A DNA stretch of 64,000 nt from Vicugna pacos. Lineage: Eukaryota > Chordata > Mammalia > Artiodactyla > Camelidae. Under the pieces are notes generated by a model. That model saw only the letters and a list, made by a program, of their open reading frames with translations. It ran no database searches and was not told the DNA's origin. Below are positions 13,002 through 23,835 of this stretch, in pieces. The stretch covers positions 77,752,662 to 77,816,661 of the forward strand of contig NW_027328740.1 in assembly GCF_048564905.1 (NCBI RefSeq), written 5' to 3'. Each line of letters begins with the position of its first letter. The first letter of the stretch is position 1. A program made the position numbers and the translations under genes.

Positions 13002-13573
13002 CTGCTGTCTGTGTCCAGTCCCATGAAGTCCTCCTTCTCAAACAGGATGCAGAGGAGGGGAATCTTGTCCCCAGAATTCTTGGGGCCACCATCCAGCCAC
13101 TTGGACTTGAGCAAGATGAAGAGTGACTCAGTGAAGTCCTCGATCCTCTTCTCCACCACCCTGCAGTCCTCTAAATTTGAAGGCAACGTCGGTGCGCGGC
13201 TGCTCGACTTCCTCCACATGCAGTACAAAGACAAAGAGCTGAGAGTCATTATCGAGGTGCCATACAGCTCCTCTGCACGTGGAGCTTCTCCAAGGCCTTG
13301 GCAGAGAGACAGTCGGTATTGGTGACAAGGCCCACGACCTTGCAGTGTTTCTGGAAGACGCTCCACCCATTCTCGGGCACATAGCGGTGCCTGTAGTGGA
13401 TACAGAGTGTCCACTGGGAGCCACATGGGCTGATATGGCTCACCGAGGTGAGTAGCTGATAGATGCAAAAGATATTCTCCTCTGAGATGATCTCCATGGT
13501 TTGGACTACAACGGGAAGAGTCTGGTGGTCCTCAGCACACTGCACGTAGTCAGGGATGCTCATGTTGCAGGCC
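13002..13573 (-). pseudogene. TRAPPC9: TRAPPC9 first coding exon, unprocessed pseudogene
   Basis: TRAPPC9 (NIBP) is a subunit of the TRAPPII tethering complex that acts in Golgi and ER trafficking and binds NIK/IKK in NF-kB signalling. On the minus strand an ATG at 13563 opens [16 protein letters not shown], matching the TRAPPC9 N-terminus as I remember it ([16 protein letters not shown]). The same frame continues through [12 protein letters not shown] and [17 protein letters not shown]. Two later blocks lie in other frames: [19 protein letters not shown], then [16 protein letters not shown] and [16 protein letters not shown] up to GLDTDSR. At least two frameshifts therefore break the exon, and it is about 20 nt shorter than the human exon as I recall it. 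A pyrimidine-rich acceptor (CTCTCCTGTCTCGGCAG, before 13573) and a perfect donor (CAG then GTAAGT, 12996-13001) bound it. It is a genomic duplicate, not a retrocopy. Many replacements indicate loss of constraint. Confidence 0.9.
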
Positions 13574-14002
13574 CTGCCGAGACAGGAGAGGAGATCGAGG
13601 TACATACTCTGCTGTGTGCTATGGGCCCATCTGGGTTGCGGTGACCTGGTGTGTACCAGACAGAAGGCAAGGGAAGCCAAAGCAAATCCGGGGGTACAGT
13701 TTGTCCTCATAGTCTGCACATGGCTACTGTAGCTCGGATCACATTACCCAGTTTTTGGTCTAGGCTTCCTGCCCCTGCAGAGAAATGTCATTTCTTATTT
13801 TATATTTCCAAGCACCTAGCAAGGCTCTGATATGAAGTCACTACTCAAAAATGCTGAATAAAGAAATGAACAAAGGATATGCTTTCCCCAAACCCCTTCA
13901 GCAGAATATAAAGAAAAGGACCACAGTAGGATCAAAAGATCTGGAATTCTATTCAATTGATTTGAACCCCTTAGCTTCATAGTAATGGATAAGAAAACTT
14001 GC

Positions 14003-14125
14003 CTTGGGGTAGAGGGTACTGTTCATTGGTGGAGCACATGCTTAGCATGTACGAGGTCCTGGGTTCAAACCCCAGTAACTCATTTTAAAAAATCAAACAA
14101 ATAAATACACCTAATTTCCCTCCTG
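14003..14125 (+). repeat. Camelid tRNA-derived SINE
   Basis: The head has GGTGGAGCACATGCTTAGC and a well-kept B box, GGTCCTGGGTTCAAACCCC, then AGTAACTC and an A-rich CCTAATTTCCCTCC tail. This is the typical camelid (vic-1 type) order. It lies in the presumed first intron of the TRAPPC9 duplicate, beside an L1 3' end. Confidence 0.9.
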
Positions 14126-14164
14126 AAAAAGTATTTTTTAATTCAAAAGTCAAAAAACACCTTG

Positions 14165-14213
14165 CAATTGACACAACATTGTAAACTTGACTATACATCA
14201 ATTAAAAAAAATC
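14165..14213 (+). mobile_element. Very short L1 3' end
   Basis: TTGACACAACATTGTAAACT and TGACTATACATCAATTAAAAA are the terminal 50 bases of the same L1 3' UTR family. It lies just after the SINE at 14003-14125. Confidence 0.7.
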
Positions 14214-15067
14214 CTTGCCTTGCAAGAATATATCTGGATTACGGATGTTTGCAAATGTAAAATGCCTAGGGTACCACCTGCATAAAAAGTGGTGACTGTA
14301 CAAATGTACTATCCCCCCTTTATGAGCTATTCTTCCTTTGGGGGAGTTATAACCTCTCAGAGCTAATTTTCTCAGTTTAAAATATATAAACATTACCTGG
14401 TTCTCAGTACTGCTGAAGAATCAGATAACCCTAAGAAAGCATCTGACCCACAGAATTTACTCAATAAATGTTTTTTGAATGAATGAATAAACAAGCAAAG
14501 TGAATGCTGCTCCCTGCCAAAGAACATCATAATGATACTTCCTGGAAATCCCAAGCCCACGTTCACCAGACTCTGCACTAACAATGTGGGTGACCTGGGC
14601 AGGCCTGTGTGCTTCTCTAAGCCCCAATTTAATCGTGGATAGAAATGAGGGCAATAACACAAACCTCAAATTGTTAGTGAGTCAGTAATGAATTGTACCC
14701 CAATATTGCAAGATGGAACCATTAAGGAAAACTGGGCAAAGAGTCCATAGGCTCTCTCCATATTATCTCTTACTACCACATGGGAATCTACATTACATCT
14801 CAAAATAAAAAGTCTAATTTTTTAAAGAGGTTTTCGAGGTTAGGTGAGCTCACTGTCTCAAATAAGGAACACACAGTACAAATAGGACAATGCCCAGCCC
14901 ATGAGATACACTCAGTTAACATTCCCACTGAGCCCACTAGTCCCTCCAACTTCTAATGGTGTCCACTTCCAAGAGCCCATGTGACCATCCTTGTTCTAAT
15001 TTTCTATTTGTAATTTTTTTCTTTTCATTAAATAGAAACACCCAATTCCATAGAATTCTTACCAGAT

Positions 15068-15122
15068 ATCATGATGGCAGCCCTTCAAAACCTGACCACA
15101 GAGATCATGATGGCAGCCCTTC
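15068..15122. repeat. Short duplicated 19-mer, 36-base spacing
   Basis: ATCATGATGGCAGCCCTTC occurs at 15068 and again at 15104, a small tandem-type duplication in otherwise unique sequence. Confidence 0.85.
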
Positions 15123-15424
15123 TTGGTGAAACAATAAAATGAATAGCCATTTTCACAAGACCTCTGAGTAAATCTACTAGGGAACTTCATCCTGGACTGA
15201 GGAAGAGGACTGGGGAGGAGGGGGCATTCAGGGGCACAGAGAATCATGGGCCACCTGTCCCACGATGGACTTTAGACTCACCCTCACCCTTCAGGAACTA
15301 CTAAATACACACAGACAGAGTGCTATGGACAAGATTTTTTTTTTTAAACAAATCCCTGAATCCCTAGCAGGTCTTGTTTCTACCCATACACAAATGGCTT
15401 ATTTGCATAATGTTTCACAAAAGC

Positions 15425-15575
15425 CTTAAAATATTATCACCCCAACTTGACACATCAAGAAACTGAGGTAGAGTAGTTTATCACATTCTACAAGATTAGA
15501 GAGAGGCCACGTCAGACACCGTATTTAAATCCAAGCCCCTGCTCCAGTGCTCACACTAGAAAGTGTGACATACTG
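15425..15575 (-). repeat. MIR fragment
   Basis: TATTATCACCCCAACTTGAC, AAGAAACTGAGGTAGAG and TATTTAAATCCAAGCCC follow the reverse MIR order. Confidence 0.6.
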
Positions 15576-16297
15576 CCCCTTTCCTGCCCTCTCCCTGCAA
15601 TCAATCTCTGAATAGTTTTTTCTGTGTCACCTGGAATCACAATCACATTCATTTTCCACAAAGAGCTATGTCACTCCTTGGAGGATTTTTCAAAATCTAA
15701 AGGGTTGGTTTGAGAGGAGAGATTTGCATTTTCTGTTTCTCAAAGGAAACATGGCTTTAAAAGAAACTGAAAAGTAGTTATCTAGTCTAAGCCCTCATTG
15801 TGCAGAGAAAGAACCGGAGGCTCAGAAGAGATAAGGAAAGGGCCTTATTAACAAATATTGCCTCAGCGCAGCACCAAGCCAGACCTGGCACTTCTAGGGG
15901 AGGATCTGAAAGGCCCAGGAGAATGAGTGTTAGAAAACAGAAAGAGAAGAAGCATACAAGGCCCCGTCTCTTCACCACCATAACATGAATTTCCACCAAA
16001 TTACCCAGAATGGGTGCAGCCAATATTAAGTTTGTCAAAAGAGGTTATAGAATTCTCAACCATAGTGGAAATTCCAACATTTACTGTGCTTTTTTCCCAG
16101 TTCAAGCATCAATTCAGTGGGCACTCTGTACCAGGGACTACACGAGGCCTGGGGTTCTCCCAAATACAGATCTCTATTACCACGTGTGCAAACCACATTA
16201 AGGCCACCAGAAGAAAAGCGCCCACAGATAAGATGGAATTACTGAAACTGAAAGCAGCAAAAGAGCATATATTACTAGGAAAAACGGTGCTCCTAGT

Positions 16298-16600
16298 AAT
16301 GGACTCATGGACATAGAAAGCAAACTGTGTTTAGCAGGCAGGAAAGGGGGGATTAACAGATACAAATTAGTAAATATAAAATAAATGACAAGGACCTGCT
16401 ACATAACACAGGGAACTATATTCAATTTCTTGTAGTGATTTATACTAAAAACTATCTAAAACATATATATATATACATATGCATATGTTTATAACTGAAT
16501 CTCTGCTGTACACTTGAAACTAACATTGTAAATTGACTACACTTAAATAAAAAATAATTTTAAAAAATAAGTAAAAATAAATGCAATGCCATTAAGAAAA
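16298..16600 (+). mobile_element. L1 3' end fragment
   Basis: CATGGACATAGAAAGCAAAC, CTGCTACATAACACAGGGAA, CTATATTCAATTTCTTGTAG and GCTGTACACTTGAAACTAAC match the L1 3' UTR of artiodactyls, ending in an A-rich tail. It is a strongly 5'-truncated copy. Confidence 0.85.
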
Positions 16601-17039
16601 AATAAAAGAACTCTCTAATCCCCTTAACTGTAGGTGGTCGAGAAATCTAGCTGCAAACACCAAGTCCACTGGATCACTCCAGCACTGGCTGTCACTCTTT
16701 CTGACCATCAGAGAGTCACTTGCTTCACTGAGGTTAATTTTCTCTTCTGTGAAAGGCTACACTTGCAACTAACGATGTATAGAATCTCATCATTCACAAG
16801 CCCAAAAAGTAGTGAGGACTTCACATGGGCCAGGCTCTGGTCAGATGAAAAGATAGGGTCCCAGATATATTCATGGGTAGAAGAAGTTTATGCCATAAAG
16901 GTATAAATTCTTCCTGTTTTGATAGACAGATTCATTTCAATTCTGGTTAGAATTCCTACCAGATTTTTCTTGGAATATAACAAGTTAATTTATGGTCAGG
17001 AATAGCCAAGAAATTTCTTTAGAACCACCACTTGGGAGG

Positions 17040-17205
17040 GGTGGATATGTCATTCATTTCCACTGCTCTTTCTGAAGTGATGAAAACGTTCTGGAATAAT
17101 AATGCATGCACCACTGTGAATATGCAAAAAGCTGCTGAATTGTACCATTTAAATGGATGGAATTCATGGTGTGTGAACTATATCACAATAAAACTGTCCT
17201 ATGAA
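17040..17205 (+). mobile_element. Old L1M 3' end fragment
   Basis: GATGAAAACGTTCTGGAATA, GCTGCTGAATTGTACCATTT and CTATATCACAATAAAACTG fit the 3' UTR of the old L1M group. Confidence 0.7.
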
Positions 17206-17588
17206 AATTATTTCTTGACAATTATTTTTCAGTTTATACACTAGTCTGTCCCACAATTTAAGAAAAACAAAAAACCTAAACAAGCCAAACTATGCCAGGA
17301 GCACTTTAGGACTGCAATATCCCTGGGTCTCCATGGCCTCTGGTGGTGCTGTTCCTGTTAACACACACTAGCTGGGCTGGGCTAGTTAGGGACTGTAACT
17401 ATCTTTTGAAAATCGAGGATCACTCCTTTCACCCTGGGAGAGGGAAGGAAGGAGGATTTCACAGCCTCATGCCTTCAGCACATTTTTAACAGAACCAAGC
17501 CCTGCTTTCACCACTGCAATCCCTCTCACTATAAAAACACGTGACATCAACAAGCACCTCCATCATAACACCTGAAAGTGTTCAAGGT

Positions 17589-17595
17589 ACTTACA
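17589..17595 (-). other. Candidate splice donor of noncoding exon 1
   Basis: On the minus strand GCAT is followed by GTAAGT, a full consensus donor, just downstream of the CpG island. It would splice to the acceptor at 13574, before the TRAPPC9 start codon. This is an inference from motif and position only; the duplicate may no longer be transcribed. Confidence 0.4.
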
Positions 17596-17905
17596 TGCGG
17601 CAGAAACATGGAGGGGGGAGACAGAACCTCGCTTAGCAGTGACGCTCCCTTTTCCCAACTCCACCAGGAGAAGCTGGGCGTTAGAGCCGGAGGCTTTCAG
17701 CCCAGGTAGCAGCGCCCACGCCACAGAGCTGGTCCTCAGGCAGCGGGAAAGGGAGAGCAGGGCAGCCCCGGGGTCGCGGGGCAGGGAAAGCGGGGAGGGG
17801 GACGCGGGCTGCAGCCTCGCTCGGAGGACAGCCCCAGCCCCAGTCCCAGGCGCCCGCCCCCGTCCGGGTCCGCAGACCCCGCCCGCCCGGGACACAGCCC
17901 GCCCA

Positions 17906-17914
17906 GGGGCGGGG
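17906..17914. promoter_or_regulatory. GC box (Sp1-type)
   Basis: GGGGCGGGG sits in the centre of the CpG island, with further CCCGCCC runs at 17881-17904. It is a classical Sp/KLF site. Confidence 0.6.
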
Positions 17915-18334
17915 ACGGGCCAGCGGACGAGGAGAGGAAGCCCGGGAGGAGAGGACTAGCGGGAGGGAGAGGGGAATGGGACGCCAGCCGCGGACTGAGG
18001 GGATTCCGGCTGGGTGAGAGGTGGCAGGTGCACACCAGGCCCTGGACACTGTGGCCGGGGCGCCGGGGCAGGTGGCGCTGGCAGAGGGGTCTGGCCTGAG
18101 CAATTCATCTGAACACGGGCTGACTAGCGCCCTTGGGGTCTGTGACAGGCGGACCGCCCTCCCGCAGCCGTCTGACCCCTTTCCTGGGAGCCCCCCACCT
18201 TGCACTTCCACAGTCAGAGGCCCCGGCAACAGGCAGGAACCAAAGGCCTACCGGGCGACGTAGTTGAGAAGCCTTTGGGCCCGATCCCCGGCTCGGATAT
18301 GGAGCTCCCAACCAGCGGACCACTTGGCACTGAC

Positions 18335-18346
18335 TGCGCATGCGCA
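18335..18346. promoter_or_regulatory. NRF1 binding palindrome
   Basis: TGCGCATGCGCA is a perfect palindromic NRF1 site, a common motif of CpG-island promoters. It sits at the right edge of the GC-rich island, which is the upstream side if transcription runs on the minus strand. Confidence 0.75.
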
Positions 18347-18981
18347 GGAGGGCCAGCGATCCTCTGGGTTCTGTGAGAGAAGGTGGGACAGCGAGGGAGG
18401 GAGAAGATGGGAGCGGGTGGAGAGGACGGGAAAATTGGAGGGATACAGATGGACAGGATGAGCAGAGAGAAGGAAGGGCTCTGGAGAAAGGAGGGTCTTA
18501 GCGGAGTTGGAGAAAAAAAGCTTTACCTCTGGGGCACCCCTAGGCGGCAGACCTGCCTCTGTACCTTCTGTTACCCTTCAAGCCCCGCAGCTCAATTTTA
18601 CCACCGTGATCCAACCCTCCGTCCGATGCTTCTGCAGAAACCCTAGGGAGATCACACCCGTTGCCCCCACGCGGAGCTGGGTTTTCTGTTGCTCTGAGAA
18701 CCAAGCACCCGCAGGTGTTGTCGCTCAGAACTACCTTGGGAAGAGCACATATTCCCCTTTTACACGCTGGGAAACAGGCAGGCAGGATCTCTGCCTTAGC
18801 TCCACTGTCCCAGGTGTTGGGCTGGCGGGGAGCGGGATGGTACAAGATCAGAGCCCCAGACAAAGCAGACTGCCTGAGTGTTGGTGCATAGTCCCCATCC
18901 CTCCTGGGTAAACCATACCCCAACCTAGTGGAAACATCAAGGGCTCACAGTAGTTCCCTGGGTGTGGGAGAGCTGTCCTCA

Positions 18982-19388
18982 TGTGAAGGAAAAGTCCAGC
19001 TGGGCTAACAAGCTAAGTCACAAATCTAAGTGTGATAAGTGTCAGTTTACTGATCTAAATTCTGCTGGGCTATCTCGTAAATCTGAAGTTTAGTGTCAGT
19101 TTATTGGCCTAACAACCTAACTCGTAATTCCAAGCTAAACAAGTGTCAGTAATGTGATCTGTTACAAATTGATAAGCTCCAGTGTACTTATTCCTTGCTT
19201 TTTGTTCTTTGAGCCTTATTGGCTAATCCCCCCTTACTTGTAATTAAGCCTTTAAAACCTCATGTGCACGTCTTGGAGGTACTCAAAACTTCGGAGCCGA
19301 AGCCCCTCTGAGCCCACCGGCATAATAATTCTGAGTACTCCAACACTCCGATTGGTGCTTTTTTCTTGGCTGGCCTGTTTCCATAACA
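18982..19388 (+). mobile_element. Solo LTR, ERV1-type (family A)
   Basis: A 407-bp LTR fossil starts TGTGAAGGAAAAG and ends TTTCCATAACA. It is flanked by a 4-base target duplication, CTCA, at 18978-18981 and 19389-19392. It has a TTTAAAA-type promoter box near 19250 and an ATAATAA polyadenylation-like signal near 19322. The 4-base target duplication suits a gammaretrovirus-like (ERV1) element. A close relative lies at 28720-29127. No internal sequence lies next to it. Confidence 0.85.
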
Positions 19389-19425
19389 CTCAGCTCCAGT
19401 GCCCAGCTTTCTAGGTAGATAGGAG

Positions 19426-19909
19426 TGTTACCAAGTCCAAATTCATTCTCCTCAGTGCAGGACAGGCCAATAAGTTGGGAGACCAGATGTTGGGGCATGG
19501 AATAGCAAGTTTCTGTAGACCTAGATGGCAAACTAATGTCCTGGAAAACCATCTCCCCAAGTCACAATTCAGGCTCCTTTCCTATGTGCTTGGTTAGTGC
19601 AAACTTCTTAGTGTAGGAATTCCTTCTTGTTAGAATCCTTTGTTCTTGCAGCTATCTGCGTGGGTCAGATCCCTGTAAACCTCCAACAAAAGAAACGTTA
19701 TTTTCTATTCTGCAATTTGCTATCTTCTAATGAATGAAAAAGTGTTAAATATCCTTAAAGGTCAGAGGCTTCAGAATAGGCTCTCCTGTTTATTTCAGGC
19801 TCTAGGCAACATTGTTTTACAAGCAAGATGAAGCCTAGGTGACAGAGCACAGGGTTAAATTCAAAGGAACAAATCTAATATGGAGTCAGATTTGTTCTGT
19901 TATATTACC
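19426..19909 (-). mobile_element. LTR, ERV1-type (family B), minus orientation
   Basis: On the minus strand this matches the LTR at 43788-44325 along its length: ACAAATCTGACTCCAT near the start, CCTGAAATA, TTTAAGGATATTT, AACAAAGGATT, CCTGTC and TTTGGACTTGGTAACA at the end. It sits 37 bases from the family A solo LTR. I saw no clear target duplication. It is an old fossil. Confidence 0.75.
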
Positions 19910-20299
19910 CGGCCAGAAGCCACTTGAGGATTTAAATCCCTTTAAGTTAAAAATAACTAAAATTTTAAAGGAATTTACATACATAGGTGGGAATGTGCAA
20001 AGCATATCTGGAAAAGCACCCAAAGGATAGTAAACAGAGGCATCTCCAGAGAGGGCTGAAAGAACAGAGGATGAGGGAAAACTTCTTTCACTTGTGTATT
20101 TTTGTGCTCTGTTTGAGTTTTTTTTAAACCATTTCCTTGTATTTCTTTTTCAGATAAAAGAAATGTGTAATGGAGCAAAGGAGTAATTAGCTTAGCAAAT
20201 ATAGCAGCCATGGAATCACTAGTCATCACTTTTGATTTAAGCCAGAAAGCATTTTTTGACTCTCTCCAATGTGCTCTGTCCTGTTTTAAGACTTCTATT

Positions 20300-20301
20300 A
20301 A

Positions 20302-20355
<54 letters not shown>

Positions 20356-20403
20356 TACTACAAGTACTACTACTATGACTATTACTATTATTACTATTAT
20401 TTT
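20300..20403. repeat. (ATT)n microsatellite, partly decayed
   Basis: About 16 pure ATT/TTA units to 20350 are followed by ACT- and TAC-interrupted units to about 20403. The long isoleucine-rich open frames here on both strands are artefacts of this array. Confidence 0.95.
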
Positions 20404-20660
20404 ATGAAATAATAACACGGTTTACCTCACCCCTGCCCATGGCTGGTGGAAAACCAACTGAGTTTTTCTTGAGTTGTTTTCCAAGGAGTAGAGATGAGTT
20501 TATAAACAGAACACATCTTCAGGGCAAAACAGGCAGTGTGCATTACCAGCAGGCCAGACAGCAATGAAGGGTTTTCAATAGAGGCACCCAGAAGCTGAGA
20601 GAGAAAGCCTCCAGGACACTACAAAAAGCTGCCCAAACTGCCATCTCCATGGTACTACTG

Positions 20661-20775
20661 AAATAGGAAAGAACAAATCTGACTCCATATTTGATCTGTT
20701 TCTTTGACTTTAACAAATCCAAGTTAATATGCTCCGGTCTTTTCATGGGTTATGATGTCACAGAGGAAACGGACA
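20661..20775 (+). mobile_element. Possible LTR start, related to family B
   Basis: TGAAATAGGAAAGAACAAAT and CTGACTCCATATTTGATCTG resemble the first 55 bases of the family B LTRs. Beyond that the match fades. It may be the 5' end of another LTR of the same group, with its remainder somewhere before about 21.1 kb. Its first part is also an inverted copy of 19876-19897. Confidence 0.35.
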
Positions 20776-23019
20776 GGTCAACAAGGAACCACTCTGCCGT
20801 GATCACGGAGCCGGGGAAAGGGATGGGCTGCAAGATGTATGAAGCAGCCACAACTGTGCCCGTGCTTCTAGGCAGGTATCCAAAATCGCCTCGACAAGGT
20901 GTCAAAAATTTGTGCCCATGTCCTCATCAACAGACATGTATTAAAGACAAATGGAAACATATAAAAGGCCAATACCCTTGCTGGGTACACCGTCCAAAGA
21001 ACAAAGTCTCAGTTTGACAACTGGCCATCTCGGTTCCATGGGATTCATTCTTGGAGAACCTTAAAAACCACTCTTCTGTCCTCAAGAATTGCTGCATATT
21101 TGTCCTATCTTTGGCTCAGGGATGCAGCACGTTCAAGTGAACTTTAATGTCTGCACAGATTTGACTGTCTTTTTCCAGGTTCACTTGTCCATTCAAAAGA
21201 GGCCTGAGCTAAGTCCATCCTCCGTAAGATCTATTCCCTCCAGTGACAGCTCATTGAGCCTGCAATTAAAAGCCAAGTGAACAAGACTGTCCTCAGCTAA
21301 AAAGTTCACCGATCTTTCACTGTTTTCTTAATCTCCTCTCCTGGCTAATTGCAACAGACTAACACCTCCCTCCACCAAGAATACCAACTATGTCATTTTT
21401 CTCCCCAAAGAGAAAATAAGGTCCATAAAAGAGGAGACAACTCCATAGTCACCTCTGAATTCTTAGCATATAGTAATGTCAATAAATACAACTCAGATTA
21501 TTGTTAGTTTCCTTTAAAACCTTTCTGGTTATTTGAATGAGACCTTGGAAGAGAGGTGTTTGCTGTCCAGTATCTTGATCCACAAGACTCTGGAGGCCTT
21601 TTTCGGAATAGCTGTTCACTGATTCATTCAAAATACAACTTATCAATCAAGGAGTAGCTGTGCTTTTCTGCCAGGAGTTTGTGGTCACTCTCATGCCAGA
21701 ACAGCTTTAAACTATATCCTTACTTTGGATTTGTTATTTTTCCCCTCTTCCAACAAAATTGACTTTTCTTACTTTCTTGTCTTGAGGAATTTTTTTTTCC
21801 TATTTCACCCTTTAGTAAAGCAAGATTCTCAGGATGGGCTTGGCCCATTATATGATCACCCATCCAACTCCTAGTGTGAGAGGTCTGGGGCTCACATCCT
21901 TCCCTCCTGTCAAGGCAACTGAAAATCAGTTCAGGAGCCAACCAGCACACCACGGCTTCTAACGCTCACGTATCTCTCAGAAACCCTGCTTTCTCGTTTG
22001 TCTTGGCTTCTGAGAATTTTCCCTCACTTTCTTGACAATGAGTTGTGCAGCTTGAAAGATGAGGAAGGAAGGTTTTATTTCTCAATCAGCATTTTAAGGA
22101 ACTTGTGTAATGAAGGTTTTCAGGAGTTTCTAGTACCCTCCATTGCCGAGACAGAAAACACACTAGACATTTTCTAAATTTAGTTCTCATGTGCATTTTT
22201 TCTTTGCTTTTTTTTTCTTAACTGCTAACAGACATTTTTTAATTAAAAAAAAATAAGGCCCCAAAAAGAATAGAACACTGAAGGGGCAAACAAAATTAAA
22301 GGGCAAAGACAGAAAAATGATAACTACTCTACAAAGTTAATGTAATACATACACTATGTATCAGATCAGCAATTCTCAGTAACAGCTAATTGAAACATGA
22401 CCATGAGGTAAAATTTCTCTCCTGTCAGGACATGGCCAACAGAAAATACAATTAAACCAACAAACTAATTTCCTAAGTCTGGCGAGGTACAGAAGTCTAC
22501 AAGCTAAATGTGTCTTATTCTAGAAAAGAGGGAGTCTCACCAGCTCTTTTCTGTGGAGCCTGAGCCCACGGGAGGACGGTGAAGTGAGCTCTGTAAGTAC
22601 CCAATTAGCAAAGTGAGTGATGAATAAATAGACGTGAGCTTTGATGACAGAGATAATACTACTATTCGTTTGTCCTTTAAAGTATGACTTCACGTTCAGT
22701 GATCAATACTTCGGCGTCCTTAGGAGTTGAGATTTTAGGAAAATGCACAACCTGGGCCCAGATCTCCTCTTTAAGCTCGTGACACTGCAGTTAGTTGTCT
22801 CAAAGGCAGCTCCAACTCCACATGCAAAGAGCTGACTTCACGGTGTTCCTCCCATAACCGTCCTTACCAGGGCCCCTGGTCGGAGGGTAAGGTCTCCCTG
22901 CGTCTCCCAACTCAGGCCCATCACTCACAGATGTGAATGGACCCCTCCTTCAGGGCCCAGATATCCTCAGACACCGAGTCCCACCACCCACACCTGACCT
23001 ACCAGATACTCACTGTCAC

Positions 23020-23210
23020 TCACTCAGCACTGACTCTGTGCTGGGACCATGCTGCACACTGCAAACGTTATCTCACTGGATCTCCACAACAGTCCTGGGA
23101 ATTGGGTACATCACTGCTTCAATTGATTAGATAAATTGTTTCACTTCCTTGCGTGCGTCATTCAAACTGACACGGCTACTAAGCCACAAGCCTGGGCCTG
23201 AAAACCACTT
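23020..23210 (-). repeat. MIR fragment
   Basis: CTGTGCTGGGACCATGCTGC, TTATCTCACTGGATCTCCAC and AACAGTCCTGGGAATTGGGT follow the reverse MIR order, ending near GCTACTAAGCCACAAGCC. Confidence 0.65.
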
Positions 23211-23649
23211 GAAAATTGGACACTGCTACACCTCGCAGCCACCCTACTCTGACTCATCACATCATCTCCTGCCAAGCCTTCTAAATGTTTCCAAACATTC
23301 TAGAAGACAAATATGAACTATGAGAACACCCCACTCTCCTACTTAAAATCTGTCAATGATGGTTCACTCCCCTTAGGAGAAAGCCCAACCAGGCCTGAGC
23401 ACAGCCTAAGGCCCCAGCATCCGCTTTCCCTGCACGGCCGCGCCGCCTCACCCACCAGGCAGCTCTACACGTGCCGTGTCTAGGACAGGGATGCTGACTC
23501 CGCACAACCCAGGGCTTGTCTCAGTCGAACAATGATCACCTTCTTCAGTGTTCATCTTCTTCATTGCTGACTCTCACAAAAATGTTTTCTCATGATGAAT
23601 CAATATCTTTTTCCTTACAACTGCCCATCATTAATAATGAGCTCCCCCC

Positions 23650-23835
23650 AAAAGAGAGAAGACCTAATTCTCAGTCTCCTTATCTGTAAAGTGAGAATAA
23701 CAAGGAAATATGTGAGGTTTCAAGAGAAATAATATTCATGTGAGGCTGAGGGGCAATTCCATCATACAGTAAGCATTCAATATGTGCTTACTTAATATTA
23801 ATAAGAATATATTGCATTCTAGCAACCTTCAATCA
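23650..23835 (+). repeat. MIR fragment
   Basis: TCAGTCTCCTTATCTGTAAA, GTGAGAATAACAAGG and CAGTAAGCATTCAATATGTG match the second half of the plus-strand MIR. Confidence 0.65.

Larger units (their letters stand above)
17640..18350 (-). promoter_or_regulatory. CpG-island promoter, probably of the TRAPPC9 duplicate
   Basis: This stretch is far richer in G, C and CpG than anything else in the window (for example CGCCCGCCCCCGTCCGGGTCC near 17850). It has GC boxes and no TATA box, the usual form of a housekeeping promoter. It lies about 4 kb upstream, on the minus strand, of the TRAPPC9 first coding exon. That is where a noncoding first exon and promoter of this gene would be expected. The link to TRAPPC9 is an inference from position and orientation; I did not match it to known promoter sequence. 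Open frames inside it are by-products of high GC. Confidence 0.65.

Noticed and set aside
13002-13573. TRAPPC9 processed (retro)pseudogene
   Set aside because: Intron-type sequence with consensus splice acceptor and donor lies on both sides, and no neighbouring exon is joined to it.
17681-18229. Longest open frame of the window (182 codons, minus strand)
   Set aside because: It lies in the CpG island, where stops are rare because of high GC. Its Pro/Ala/Arg/Ser-rich translation has no protein pattern.
20210-20418. Isoleucine/threonine-rich frames on both strands
   Set aside because: They are simply the ATT microsatellite translated.
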